A stretch of DNA of 64,000 bases from Tenrec ecaudatus (taxonomy: Eukaryota; Chordata; Mammalia; Afrosoricida; Tenrecidae). The stretch lies in the NCBI RefSeq assembly GCF_050624435.1, contig NC_134530.1:143446721-143510720 (forward strand). The letters run 5' to 3'. Positions 29,901 to 39,764 of the stretch are shown here, piece by piece. The position numbers and the translations under genes are program-made. The first letter of the stretch is position 1. Each line of letters begins with the position of its first letter. The notes under the pieces were generated by a model, which was not told the DNA's origin, did not search any database, and was given only the letters and a program-made list of their open reading frames with translations.

Positions 29901-32900
29901 AGGCAGGGGTGTTGGGGCCTCCAGAAGGCCCTGTACGCTGTGCTCCCTAGCCGTTACCTTCTGGAGCTTTGGCTCTCCAGTCTGACATACCTGGTCTTAC
30001 CTGGGCAGCGGCAGGGTCCTGGTGTGGCCGTCTCTGAGGTATTGGTCCAGCTTCTTCTCAAGTTCAGGGTTCTCCTTGGTTTGTGTCTGAGGCCACCCCT
30101 TCCGGATTCCGCCCCCAGGAACCGCTGTGCGCCACTGTGACGAACACAGGGGGTGGCTCCCCCCAAACCTCTTCAACTGTACCTCAGTCACCTTCTCAGA
30201 GCTCAAGGGCTTTGTAAGTGAACCCCCTTATCTCCATCTTTCCAATCTCACTTTGTCGTCTCCCCCCCCCCCGCCAACTTTGAGAAGAGGGATTGTGGAG
30301 CCCCTGTCCCTGTCCTCCTGGGGCCCCTGCCTCAAAAGGCCACCTCCCTCCCCTCCTAAGGCTCAGTTCTGCCCTCCCCCTGGCCTGGGTGCCCTAGGCT
30401 GAACGGCTGCAGCGGAACGAGTCGGGCCTGGACTCGGGGCGCTCCCAGCGACTGGCCCTCCTCCTGCGCAACGCCACGCAGCACACAGCCGGCTACTTCG
30501 GCAGCGATGTCAGGGTGGCCTACCAGCTGGCCGCCCGGCTGCTGGCACACGAGAGTGCCCAGCGGGGCTTCGGGCTGTCTGCCACACAGGATGTGCATTT
30601 CACCGAGGTGGGCCTGGGCAAGGGTCACGGGGAGTGGAGTGGAGTGGCCCAGGACCTGGGGTGCAGAGTGGGGCACTCCCAGCCAGGTCGAGGGCACCAG
30701 AGCTTGGTCCAGCACCTGGGTGATTGAGGTCCCCTCAAAGAGGTCCCCTCTTTCCAACCTCCTTCACACCAAGCTGCACGCAGGAAATGGTACTTTTGTA
30801 CTGCGGCCTGGCCCAGCCTAGGGGCTGGAAGAGTCGGTCTGTGGGGCACAGGCTTGGGGGTACTATGTGCAGAGTGTGTCTGGGAGGAAGGCTAGAGAGC
30901 CCTCGCGCACCCACAAGGGGGAGGGGGCGGGCCCTATGGGCTAGGTGTGCAGGCAGGTAGGGCGTTGCGGGGACCGTCACAGGCTGGAGCTCGGTGGAGG
31001 GGCAGAAGGGTGCGCGGTGACAGTGACCACACCCATCCCAGAACCTGCTGCGGGTGGGCAGCGCCCTCCTGGACGGGGCCAACAAGCGGCACTGGGAGCT
31101 GATCCAGCAGTCGGAGGGCGGCACAGCCTGGCTGCTGCAGCGCTACGAGGCCTATGCCAGCGCGCTGGCACAGAACATGCGGCACACCTACCTCAGCCCC
31201 TTCACCATCGTCACGCCCAACATCGGTGAGCGGTGGCCACGCGGGGGCGGGGCAGGGCGGAGGGGGGCTCTGCCAGCCTCTCCGGTCTGACCCGGGACCA
31301 CCCTGCTCCCCAGTCATCTCCGTCGTGCGCCTGGACAAGGGGAACTTCGCGGGGGCCAAGCTTCCCCGCTATGAGGCGCTGCGTGGGGAGCGGCCCCCGG
31401 ACTTGGAGACGACCGTCATCCTGCCCGAGTCCGTCTTCCGAGGTCAGCGGTGGGCGCAGGGTGGGCAGGGACCCCAGAGGGTCGGCCCTGCCCCGGGTTA
31501 ACAGCCAGCCTCCTGCCCCCAGAAACAGCCCCCATGGTCCGGCCTGCGGGCCCCGGAGAGGCCCCGGAGCCTGAGGAGCTGGCGCGGCGGCAGCGGCGAC
31601 ACCCCGAGCTGAGCCAGGGCGAGGCGGTGGCCAGCGTCATCATCTACCGCACCCTGGCCGGGCTGCTGCCGCACAACTACGACCCGGACAAGCGCAGCCT
31701 GAGGTGGTGGCAGGGAGGCGGGCGGTGTGGGCATCCTCAGGAAGGCGGGGTCTGATCAGGAGGCTGTCTGCGCCCCCTCCTCCATCAGAGTCCCCAAGCG
31801 GCCCATCATCAACACGCCCGTGGTGAGCATCAGCGTACATGACGACCAGGAGCTGCTGCCCCGAGCCCTGGACAAGCCCGTCACCGTGCAGTTCCGTCTG
31901 CTGGAGACCGAGGAGCGCACCAAGCCCATCTGTGTCTTCTGGAACCATTCCATCCTGTGAGCAGCCGGCCCGCCCCACCCACCACCAAACTGCCTGCCCC
32001 GCCCCACCCGTGCCCCTCCTCCACCCCCTGCCCTCTCCTGTCCCCCCCTGCCCACCCCTGTCCTGCTCGATGCCGATGCCCTGTCTCCCTGCCCCACCCC
32101 ACCATATCCCCTGCTCCCCGCCCTACCCCCTGCCCTGCCCTGTCACCCCTCTCCTCTGACCCCTGCCCTGTCCCCTGCCTACTCTGCCCCCCCCCCACCA
32201 TGTCCCCTGCTCCACCCCTGCCCCACCATGTCCCCTGCTCCACCTCTGACCCCTGCCCTGTTCCACTCCCACCCCCTGCTCTTCCCTGCCCTGTCGCCCC
32301 CACCTCCTCTGACCCCAGCCCCACATACTCCGGCAGGGTCAGCGGGACAGGCGGCTGGTCAGCCCGCGGCTGTGAGGTGGTCTTCCGGAATGAGAGCCAT
32401 GTCAGCTGCCAGTGCAACCACATGACGAGTTTCGCTGTGCTCATGGACGTGTCCAGGCGAGAGGTGGGGCCCGCGGGCAGCCGCAGTGCCCTGATGGGAC
32501 CAGGCCAGGCCCTGCCCTTCCTGACACCCCACGCCTTCTCTGCAGAACGGGGAGATCCTGCCACTGAAGACCCTGACATACGTGGCCCTGGGAGTCACCT
32601 TGGCCGCCCTGCTGCTCACCTTCCTCTTCCTCACCGCCCTGCGCACCTTGCGCTCCAACCAGCATGGCATCCGGCGCAACCTGACGGCCGCCCTGGGCCT
32701 GGCTCAGCTGGTCTTCCTCCTGGGCATCAACCAGGCTGACCTCCCTGTAAGACACTCTGTGACCCTCCCCAGCCCCCAGCCCCACCCCCACGCCCCCAGC
32801 AGCCCCGGCTCTGGCAGCCCCAGTGCTGACAGGCCGGGCCCTCAGTTTGCCTGCACAGTCATTGCCATCCTGCTGCACTTCCTATACCTGTGCACCTTCT

Positions 32901-35900
32901 CCTGGGCCCTGCTGGAGGCCCTGCACCTGTACCGCGCGCTCACCGAGGTGCGAGACGTCAACGCCGGCCCCATGCGCTTCTACTACATGCTGGGCTGGGG
33001 CGTGCCCGCCTTCATCACAGGTGCCAGCTCTCCCTCTCACTTCCCTCTCCCTCGGCGGGTGGGTGGGGAGGTGAGCCTCAAAAGAGGTGTCCCAATTTAA
33101 CCCAGGCATGTCCATGGGCAACCCCCATGCCGAGAGGTCAGCATGTCAGAGTGGACCATACCTACCCCATGCTCCTAACACCGGCCCGTGTCGTCCCTGC
33201 CTACAGGGCTGGCTGTGGGCCTGGACCCCGAGGGCTATGGAAACCCTGACTTCTGCTGGCTGTCCATCTATGACACACTCATCTGGAGCTTTGCTGGCCC
33301 CGTGGCCTTTGCTGTGTCGGTGGGTGTGGGGCAGTGGCTGGAGGGGGAGGCCGCTTCAGCCTCAGGATGCCCTGTCGGGACAGCCGAGGCTGCTGGTGGG
33401 GCAGGCAGGGATCCATCCGTCCATCTGTCTGCCTGTGCCTGGCATACCCAGCCTTGCCTTCCCTCCCGCAGATGAGTGTCTTCCTGTATACCCTGGCGGC
33501 CCGCGCCTCCTGTGCAGCCCAGCGGCAGGGCTTTGAGAAGAAAGGTCCCATGTGAGTATGCACTGCCCGGCCAGCCTGGGCAGTACCTGGGTGGTAGCTA
33601 GGGGACCCCCCACCCCCACAGGACTCACCCTGTCCCGCCCCACCCAGCTCTGGCCTGCGGCCCTCCTTCGCCGTGCTCCTGCTGCTGAGCGCCGCCTGGC
33701 TGCTGGCCCTGCTCTCGGTCAACAGTGACACCCTCCTCTTCCACTACCTCTGTGCTGCCTGCAACTGCATCCAGGTCCCACGGTGGAGGTGGAGGGGCGG
33801 GAAGCCGGCTGGGGGTGCCTCAGGGGGAACACTCAGAAACGGACACCGCCTCTCCACTGCCAGGGCCCCTTCATTTTCCTCTCCTACGTGGTGCTGAGCA
33901 AGGAGGTCCGGAAGGCACTCAAGTTTGCCTGCAGCCGCAAGCCCAGCCCCGACCCTGCTCTGACCACCAAGTCCACCCTAACCTCGGTGAGGGCGCCTGC
34001 TGGCTGGGAGGGAAGAAGAGGCCGAGGCCCAGGAACACCCTCTCTGTGCTTTCTGTCCTACGTGTCTCCCTGTGCTGAAGAAGGGGTGCTGGGTGGATGT
34101 GTGCGTGGGTATGGTAAGGAAGTGGAAGAGGTAGGCAGAGGATGCCCAGGGGTCCTGATCTGGGAAGTTTCCTGTCTCCCAGGATGCGCTCAGGTGACAG
34201 TTCCTGACCCCACCCCACCCCACTCCAACAAGCCCTTGTGTCTCCTGGTTCAGGGTACCTGAGGTGCAAAGGGCAGCAGAGCCAGAACCACCTGCCAGGC
34301 CCTGCCTGAGGAATGTGGGGCCCTCCTCTTCTGAGCTTCCCTCTGCTGCTCCCTTACTGACTGGCCTCTCTGTTCCCTGCCTAGTCCTACAACTGCCCCA
34401 GCCCCTACGCAGACGGACGACTGTACCAGCCCTATGGAGACTCAGCGGGCTCTCTGCACAGCGCCAGCCGCTCGGGCAAGAGTCAGCCCAGCTACATCCC
34501 CTTCTTGCTGAGGTGACCCGTGGCAGGGAGGGTAGGGAGGGGAGATGACCATGCTCCAGACCCAGCCAGTCTGCCAGACACTGGGAGCTGAGCTGTGCAC
34601 AGCAGGGTGGACATGGGGAGAGGCGACTGGGGGATGGGGGTGGGTGGGAGGGTGGGAGACAGACAGCTGCAATTGGAAGTGGTAGGGACTTTAGGCCTGG
34701 CCTGGAGTCCCAGGAGAGGATAGAGGCTGATGGGACACTGGGCAAAGGGCCCAGCTGAACCCTCCAGCATGGTCTTGTCTTCTTAGGGAGGAGTCCACAC
34801 TGAACCCTGGCCAAGGCCCTCCTGGTCTGGGGGACCCCGGGGGCCTGTTCTTGGAGGGTCAAGACCAGCAGCATGGTGAGAACAGAGCCTCCGGGCTTGA
34901 GCCAGTAGGGCAGCTGCCCTGCTTGGGCTGAGGGGTGGGTGGGGGTGGGGAGCCGGTTGTGATCTCTCCTGTTTCCCCAGATCCTGACACGGACTCCGAC
35001 AGTGACCTGTCCATGGAAGACGACCAGAGTGGCTCCTATGCCTCAACCCACTCATCTGACAGCGAGGAGGAGGAGGAAGAGGAGGCAGCGTTCCCTGGCG
35101 AGCCGGGCTGGGACAGCCTGCTGGGGCCTGGCATTGAGAGACTGCCCCTGCACAGCACCCCCAAGGGTGGGCTAGGGCAGTGGCCCAGGGGACAGAGCAC
35201 CTGGGGCTCTTGGGGCCTGGGGTGGGACTCTCCTGGCTGTCAGCCTTCTTAGGGCCTCATGTGCTTTCGTCCCCATCAGATGGGGGCCCAGGGCCTGGGA
35301 AGGCCCCCTGGCCAGGAGACTTTGTGACCATAGCAAAGGACAGTGGTGGCAGCGGAGGGCCCGAGGAGCGCCTGAGGGAGAACGGAGATGCCTTGTCTCG
35401 GGAGGGGTCCCTGGGCCCCCTCCCAGGCCCTTCTGCCCAGCCGCACAAAGGTGAGTAGGATCCCTGAGCTGCATGTGGGCCTTGGAGCCGGCCCCTCCCG
35501 GCTCACCTGCCCTGCGCCCACAGGCATCCTGAAGAAGAAGTGTCTGCCCGCCATCAGCGAGAAGAGCAGCCTCCTGAGGCTGCCCCAGGAACAGGGCACA
35601 GCGTCTTCGCGGGGCTCCTCGGTCAGCGAGGGCAGCCGCGGAGGGCCCCCTCCGCGCCCGCCTCCCCGGCAGAGCCTGCAGGAGCAGCTGAATGGGGTCA
35701 TGCCCATCGCCATGAGCATCAAGGCAGGCACAGTGGACGAGGACTCGTCAGGCTCCGAGTGAGTGGGGCCCCGCGGCCACTGTGCCCCCAGGCCACTGTG
35801 GCGGGCAGCCAGGAGACAGATGGGCGGTGCGGGCCAGCTCCTTAGCGGGCACATGCCCACACCCCACTGTGCCTGTGGGCGCGAGGCGAGGCCAGGGAAG

Positions 35901-36042
35901 GTGGGGAGCTGGGCTGCTGCTCTGTTTCCTTCTTCTGGTGGAGGCTCTCCTGTCCGCTCTGTCCGACTAACCCTCCGCCTGCCTTCTCTGTCGCTTTCCC
36001 TTCTGCCTCTGCAGATTTCTCTTCTTTAACTTCCTGCATTAA
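13386..36042 (+). CDS. CELSR2: CELSR2, cadherin EGF LAG seven-pass G-type receptor 2 (Flamingo family), complete
   Basis: Adhesion GPCR and protocadherin at cell contacts; acts in planar cell polarity, axon guidance and ependymal cilia. Thirty-four coding exons: 13386-16695, 21222-21869, 23651-23873, 24206-24321, 24408-24496, 25070-25227, 26188-26351, 26467-26592, 26951-27117, 27407-27694, 27805-27979, 28314-28455, 28557-28677, 29055-29238, 29391-29492, 30119-30213, 30398-30607, 31042-31225, 31314-31442, 31523-31703, 31789-31956, 32337-32463, 32546-32746, 32846-33020, 33207-33319, 33472-33551, 33648-33774, 33864-33986, 34385-34512, 34787-34875, 34981-35166, 35280-35450, 35524-35758, 36015-36042. 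Every border is AG/GT and the phases sum to 8763 nt, 2920 residues (human 2923, 34 exons). No frameshift or stop. The start was chosen because it begins the signal peptide and follows the CpG block. Confidence 0.97.
19268..19466 (-). repeat. AfroSINE (antisense), near full length
   Basis: Runs from the 3' 'ccaaaccagactcactgcca' end to the 5' 'gccaccagggctcc' end, with 'tttctgagaccgtaactcta' in the middle. Inserted in CELSR2 intron 1 opposite to the gene. Confidence 0.9.
19868..20080 (-). repeat. AfroSINE (antisense), diverged
   Basis: Antisense copy: 'aaccaagccattgttgcgga' end, then 'cttgaaccaccaacctctcg' box-B complement, then 'aacccgagccc' head. More diverged than its neighbour at 19268. 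Confidence 0.7.
20923..20980 (+). repeat. (AC)29 microsatellite
   Basis: Uninterrupted AC dinucleotides for 58 bases inside CELSR2 intron 1. Likely length-polymorphic. Confidence 0.97.
21222..21869 (+). CDS. CELSR2: CELSR2 exon 2: end of cadherin block and first EGF-like modules
   Basis: 648 nt, residues about 1104-1319. It completes the ninth cadherin/membrane-proximal fold (SDGVHSVTAQCALRV, MSPERFLSPLLGLF). Then come an unusual long EGF-like module (CLREPCENYMRC ... CRCPPGFTGDYCE) and a second EGF (CYSRPCGAHGRC ... CLCRDGYTG). The intron 2 donor splits the Gly codon of YTG|EHC. Confidence 0.96.
21981..22205 (+). repeat. AfroSINE-like element (sense)
   Basis: 'gcgtccttgggtggcgcaaa', 'ccaaaaggctagaggttctt' and 'gatgtacatggggtcgtcct' follow the AfroSINE order. 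It belongs to the variant with a longer middle that ends in 'accttggaag'. Confidence 0.65.
22225..22345 (+). repeat. MIR SINE fragment
   Basis: 'ctgccttgcggctgtgtgac' then 'agcctctctgtgccccattg' then 'ggaaaatggg' match the MIR core and the cctctctgtgcctcagttt ... aaaatggg tail. Confidence 0.75.
23651..27694 (+). CDS. CELSR2: CELSR2 exons 3-10: EGF and laminin-G modules
   Basis: Exons 3-10 encode an EGF (CTPRVCKNGGTC ... CPSGDFEKPYC), the first laminin-G domain (SFITFRGLRQRFHF ... KERDGLLLYNGRFNEKHDF ... VGCIRNLQVD), and an EGF (CDSNTCHNGGTC ... CPLGFGGKSC). The second laminin-G domain follows (SLMFRTRQANGVLFQ ... SVEGTGLQ ... GFRGCLQ). The exon 7 acceptor is the slightly unusual CCCGAG|G, but frame and homology require it. 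Introns 3, 5, 6 and 8 exceed 300 bases. Intron 6 carries two sense AfroSINEs; the others show nothing I recognise. Confidence 0.95.
25386..25585 (+). repeat. AfroSINE (sense), first of a tandem pair
   Basis: Near full length: 'gagccctggtggcgtagtgc' head, 'agcagtttgaaactaccag' box B, 'cttggaaacccacaggggca' middle. In CELSR2 intron 6. Confidence 0.92.
25589..25790 (+). repeat. AfroSINE (sense), second of a tandem pair
   Basis: 'gaggaaccctggtggtgtag' head begins within a few bases of the previous copy's tail, then 'cagcagtttgaaaccaccag'. It ends 'gcattgagtttggttttgg'. Same orientation as its neighbour, so either two independent insertions at an A/T-rich tail or one dimeric insertion. Confidence 0.9.
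27805..29492 (+). CDS. CELSR2: CELSR2 exons 11-15: EGF, laminin-type EGF and start of hormone-receptor domain
   Basis: Two EGFs (CDSNPCPANSYC ... CSCDPGYYGDNC; CDLNPCEHQSVC ... CPPNYLGHYC) precede the laminin-type EGF region (CGPCNCDISKGF ... CHCKENHYRP ... CDCYPTGSLSRVC ... CPCKPGVIGRQC). The conserved HormR domain then starts (VNYDSCPRAIEAGIWWPRT). Intron 11 has a short AfroSINE-like scrap near 28165-28215. Intron 13 is largely an AfroSINE ending 25 bases before exon 14. Confidence 0.95.
28829..29030 (+). repeat. AfroSINE (sense) abutting the exon 14 acceptor of CELSR2
   Basis: 'cagtggcggcgtagtggggt' head, 'gtcagcagttcaaactcacc' box B, 'gagtcacagtctcgggaact' middle and 'gatggcagtcagtgagaggg' 3' end. 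Exon 14 starts at 29055, so only about 24 bases of non-SINE intron, including the pyrimidine tract, remain before the acceptor. Confidence 0.88.
29493..30118 (+). other. CELSR2: CELSR2 intron 15
   Basis: About 630 bases with no recognisable repeat or exon. The acceptor GCCCCCAG is preceded by a weak pyrimidine tract. Confidence 0.6.
30119..32463 (+). CDS. CELSR2: CELSR2 exons 16-22: HormR end, GAIN domain and GPS cleavage site
   Basis: Finishes the HormR domain (CDEHRGWLPPNLFNC), then the all-helical GAIN-A part (YFGSDVRVAYQLAARLL, RHWELIQQSEGGTAWLL) and GAIN-B. Exon 22 plus the end of 21 form the GPS, residues about 2320-2365. It has the four expected cysteines (CVFWNHS ... GCEVVFRN ... CQCNHMTSF) and the HM|T cleavage triplet, so the receptor should self-cleave and leave a TSFAVLMD tethered agonist. 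Intron 17 (30608-31041) is unremarkable. Intron 21 is a C-rich low-complexity tract, listed separately. Confidence 0.95.
31972..32330 (+). repeat. CCCTGCCC-rich minisatellite-like tract filling CELSR2 intron 21
   Basis: Almost the whole intron is made of imperfect repeats of cctgccc, ccatgtcccctgctccaccc and ctgacccctgccctg. The complementary strand is a run of G-rich blocks. The sequence is pyrimidine-rich on the transcript strand and stops at the acceptor CCGGCAG of exon 22. Confidence 0.85.
32546..33986 (+). CDS. CELSR2: CELSR2 exons 23-28: seven-transmembrane domain
   Basis: Residues about 2370-2642. TM1 LGVTLAALLLTFLFL, TM2 TAALGLAQLVFLLGI, TM3 VIAILLHFLYLCTFSWALL, TM4 YYMLGWGVPAFITGLAVG, TM5 LIWSFAGPVAFAVSMSVF, TM6 FAVLLLLSAAWLLALL, TM7 around CNCIQGPFIFLSYVVLS. 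These are the class B2 (adhesion) hallmarks, including the W-GxP in TM4 and the conserved cysteine pair joining TM3 and ECL2. Introns are short (about 90-190 bases). Confidence 0.96.
34385..36042 (+). CDS. CELSR2: CELSR2 exons 29-34: cytoplasmic tail
   Basis: A low-complexity tail of roughly 280 residues. It has a tyrosine/proline part (YNCPSPYADGRLYQPYGDS), an acidic Ser/Asp/Glu block (DTDSDSDLSMEDDQSGSY, then seven Glu), and a Pro-rich end (GGPPPRPPPRQSLQEQLNG). Exon 33 ends in the split Glu codon of SGSE. Exon 34 is only 28 coding bases (FLFFNFLH stop), matching the human C terminus. If intron 33 is retained, a TGA follows SGSE at once (35760-35762), giving a tail eight residues shorter. 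Confidence 0.93.
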
Positions 36043-37650
36043 CCCCCGCGCCGGCGGCGGCGGCGCGGCGCCCGCGGCTCCCCACCCTCCACCGCTGCTC
36101 TCACGCCCCACTCCTGTCTTGTGCTTTATCCCGCCCCGCCCCCACCGCCCGCCCGCCCGCAGCAGCGACGACACGTCCATCTGAGGAGTCCGGCCAGGAG
36201 GGGCGTCCACCTAGTGCCAACTCCCTCCCCCACCCCACCCCTCACTGCACTTTGGACCCCTGGGGCCAACATCTCCAAGAGAAAAATTTTTCAGAAAAGA
36301 GGAAAAAAAAACAAAAAAAAAGAGTTTAAAAAAGGATCGCCACGCTTCATGACTTCAGGGATTCATTTCTTTTTATACGCTGGAAACGGACTCCCCTTTC
36401 CCTTCCCAAAGAGGCCAGGACGGCCGGGGCCGCGCCGGCGCCCATCCGCGGTGCCTCTGGGAGGAGAGGGGCTGGGGGCGTGGCCCTCAGTCGCCATCAC
36501 CAAAAGGAAAGGACAAAGCCAATGCCCCCAGGGCGCCCGACCCCGCCGGCGGCCTCTGTACGGCCAGGGGCGCCCCTCACCCCTGCTGTATTGCCTCGCC
36601 CAGGAACTGAGAAGGCCCTGTCCAGTGAGGGCAGAAGGACTCAGCGCCCTGGACCCCCAAATGCTGCATGAACACATTTTGCGGGGAGCCTGTGCCCCCA
36701 GGTCGGGGCGGGGCACCCCAGCCCTTCACCTCTTCCTGGAATCTGCCGCCCAGGTGTTTGCTCCGTTTGCTGACCCGAAAGTGCTTCATTCACCGCCCTC
36801 CCCACCCGCCCGCCCGCCGGGGAGGGCCAGTCACGTGTTCATTTACGCTTCTCTGCTGAGTGGGGGTGGGGTGGGGGTGTGAATGCAGTGCTGACTCCGA
36901 GGGGCTGCAAGCACAGGTTTCAAGTCTGGGTTCTGGTTTCCACTCGCCCACCCCAGCCCCCCCAAATCAGGCCTGTGGTAGCCGACATGTTCAATTTTTA
37001 ACCCCTTCTTGGAATTGGCTCTCTTCTTCAAAGGACCAGGTCCTGCCCGTCTCTTCCCCACCCCACCCACCCCGACCCCCAGCTCCCTGCGAAGAGAGAG
37101 TTAATATATATATTTTTTATTTATTTGCTGTTGTGTTGGGATGGGTCGGTGCCCAGCCCAAGGGGTCTGAAGTGACTGGCACAGGTTGGGTGTTCCCAGC
37201 AGCTCTGGGATGGGCACCCAGCTGTCATCCCTCCTCTTCCTTCCCCCCTCCCCCCCTCCCCAGGTCTGCTGGGTGCCCTTCTTCCAAGTGGCCAGTTACT
37301 CTAAGCCTGTGTCCCAGACCAGCCACACCAACCTTCTGGAGCAGGTGGTCAGGCAAAGAGGCCGCAGGGAGTGTCCCTGTTTCTCATTTTAAGACTGACC
37401 TCTGGATCTTCCACCATGTCGTCTCTACCCCACCTCCTCCCCTCAGCAATTCCTGCAAAGGGTTAAAAATTTAACTGGTTTTTACTACTGATGACTTATA
37501 AAAAATACACTGATGCTGGATGCTAACTTGATCTAACACCAGATTGTACAGTTTGAGTCACTGTAAATACAGTAGGGTCTTGTCGCCGACTTCTGATTTG
37601 TGGCATTCATTTCCCCATACTACTGAATAAACTAGTTCTGTCGGGTGGAC
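36043..37650 (+). terminator. CELSR2: CELSR2 3' UTR and poly(A) signal
   Basis: About 1.6 kb of 3' UTR. It starts GC-rich, has an A-rich stretch at 36300-36332 (a likely internal-priming site for oligo-dT), an AU-rich element with ATTTATTT near 37102-37128, and a canonical AATAAA at 37626-37631 followed by GT-rich sequence. No repeat element is evident within it, unlike the DNA just downstream. Confidence 0.85.
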
Positions 37651-37930
37651 GGAGCATGGTACTTCCTACTTCCGCACGGCACCTGCAGGCTGGAGGACAG
37701 ACAGCAGGCAGGGCCTGGGGGCCTCAGGCTCCTCATTGTGGGCCCCAGAAGGGACCCCCAAATGGTCATGTCGACCCAGGCAGTTCCAAGGGTCCCAGGT
37801 GGCCTCCTCTCAAGGAAGCAGTGACCGCTGGACATGCAGGTTTCTAGCTTGCCCCCTCAGGACAGGCTTCCTGGAGGCGACATGCAGGTGGCACAGAAGG
37901 TGGAGAATTTATTAACTACTCGCACTCCAG

Positions 37931-38112
37931 AGCCTGGTGGCTCATGGTTACGGTTAGGCTGCTGACCGCAAGACCAGCAGTTCAAAACCACCAGCCACTC
38001 CTCAGGAGAAAGAGGCAGCTTTCCACTCCGTCAACAGTCTCCGAAACCCACAGGAGCGGTTCTGCCGTCTGCCTGGCTTGCTGGGAGCTGGAATGGGCTC
38101 GGTGGCAGTGGG
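37931..38112 (+). repeat. AfroSINE (sense)
   Basis: 'agcctggtggctcatggtta', 'ccagcagttcaaaaccacca' and 'gtctccgaaacccacaggag' in the right order. It lies about 300 bases after the CELSR2 poly(A) signal. Confidence 0.88.
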
Positions 38113-38249
38113 CATGATATGGACTCGCCCCGGCCAAAACCTTGCGTTCTCCAAGTCTCTGCTCTTCCCACGTCTGTCTGACATGCTTCAAAGGCTGGGG
38201 TTAACACGAGGACACGATCAGGTAGCAGTTAATGAGCCCCGGGACCAGA

Positions 38250-38395
38250 CGAGCAACTTAATCTGTCTGAGCCTCGTTTCTCCAGCTGCAGATGATGATG
38301 ATGTTAATAGCATCCGCGTAATGGAGCGTTTATGAGGATTAAATGAGTTCACACACATGGAAAGTGCTTAAAACAGTCCATAGTGTGCTGTCTGA
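38250..38395 (+). repeat. MIR SINE 3' part
   Basis: 'tgtctgagcctcgtttctcc', 'atgatgatgatgttaatagc', 'tgaggattaaatgagttcac' and 'aaagtgcttaaaacagt' match the MIR 3' half closely. Confidence 0.85.
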
Positions 38396-38408
38396 GGCTA
38401 ATAAACTC

Positions 38409-38494
38409 ACGTGCATGCGTGTGTGTGCGTGTGTATGCATGCGTGTGCGTGTGTTTGCGTGTGTATGCATGCGTGTGTGCGTGTGTGTGTGTAA
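38409..38494 (+). repeat. Alternating purine-pyrimidine microsatellite (TG)n/(CATG)n
   Basis: Degenerate gtgtgcgtgtgtatgcatgc repeats for about 85 bases. Strict purine/pyrimidine alternation makes it a Z-DNA candidate. Confidence 0.9.
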
Positions 38495-39764
38495 GGTAAG
38501 TGAAGGGGAGGGTGGATGTCGAATGCTTAACAACAGAAAAGTCACAAGCCGAGCGTAGTGGGAGGGAAGTTAGCAGCCCTGCGCTGAACTAGGAGGACAG
38601 CTGTGGCAGGTAGGCCTCCTCCTGGCTGGCACTGCCTACTGACTCTGGGAAGTACAGTTGGTCTGCTAGGGTAACTATGGGAAAGGCTGTGCCCTCCCTA
38701 GGCACCAGGTGGCAGGGGCAAGTGCGTGCCTACAGCTCAGGCAATATGCCACCTGCGTGCAGGCCACACCTGGGACTGCTAGCTGACCTTCCAGAGCCGG
38801 AAATCAACACCTGGCAGGCGCAGAGAAGTTCACACTTGTTTTCTTGCCGTATCCCAACTGCTCCGCATCTACCTCCACCCCTTTTCCCCACATGAAATCT
38901 TGCGATCCTGGAGGCCGCTGGAGTTGCTTTACCATGATACCCAGGAAAAAGTGAAAAGTGAATGCCTACTTTGCCATCCACGTTGAGCAGGTAGAGGTGC
39001 CAAATGAACCCTAACACCCACTGCAAAAAGAAAGACGCACCAAGGAAGTGCAAGTCCCAGCAGGAAGAGGAAGACCTCTGCCATGTCCATGCAGGGCGCT
39101 TGCAGGCATGGGGGACATGGGGGGGCATGGGGGTCAGCCGTGAGTGCACTGTCCCTTTGCCCAGGTTCTTGCTGGCTTCCTCCGGTCACAGGTAGTTCAA
39201 AAGGCGGGAATTTGTCTGAGAACTCTACGAGGAATTGTCTTGGAGCTGGTTCAATTGTCAGAGGCCAGGGGTACAGGGAGACCCAATCCTGAATCTACTA
39301 AATGAGCCTTTGCCATTCATTCAACAAACAACCACCATCTTGCATCTGAATGTTTTCCAATAACATGAAACTCCAGCTTGAATCCCAGCACCAACTCTAG
39401 GCACTGCAGAGGCTCAGGAAGCCTTGCACCAGCCCCCAAGTCCAGAAGCCTAGAGGAGATGCAATGAGGTCTTTCAGCAGCACCTGGCTGAAGGGATCAG
39501 GAGACCTGAGCGCGGGGCACGGGGCACCGTCACAAGCTGCTCTGCAGAGGAGGAGCTAGGGGTTTCTAGGGGACCCCACTCTCCTGGGAAGGACTTTCAC
39601 CTTGAGAGCAGACAGTCATTCATCTGGAAGCTGGCTCCATACCCCTCTGCACACAGTGAACTCCCTGGGTATCTATGGAGACTGGTTCCAAGTCATTCAC
39701 ACATACCTAAGGCCTGACATGAAACCCTGGAGCATTTGCGTTTCCACCGCTCACTCATCAGTTT

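Noticed and set aside
31881-32579. 232-codon antisense open frame over CELSR2 intron 21
   Set aside because: Gly/Arg-rich translation of the C-rich minisatellite; no start context or homology.
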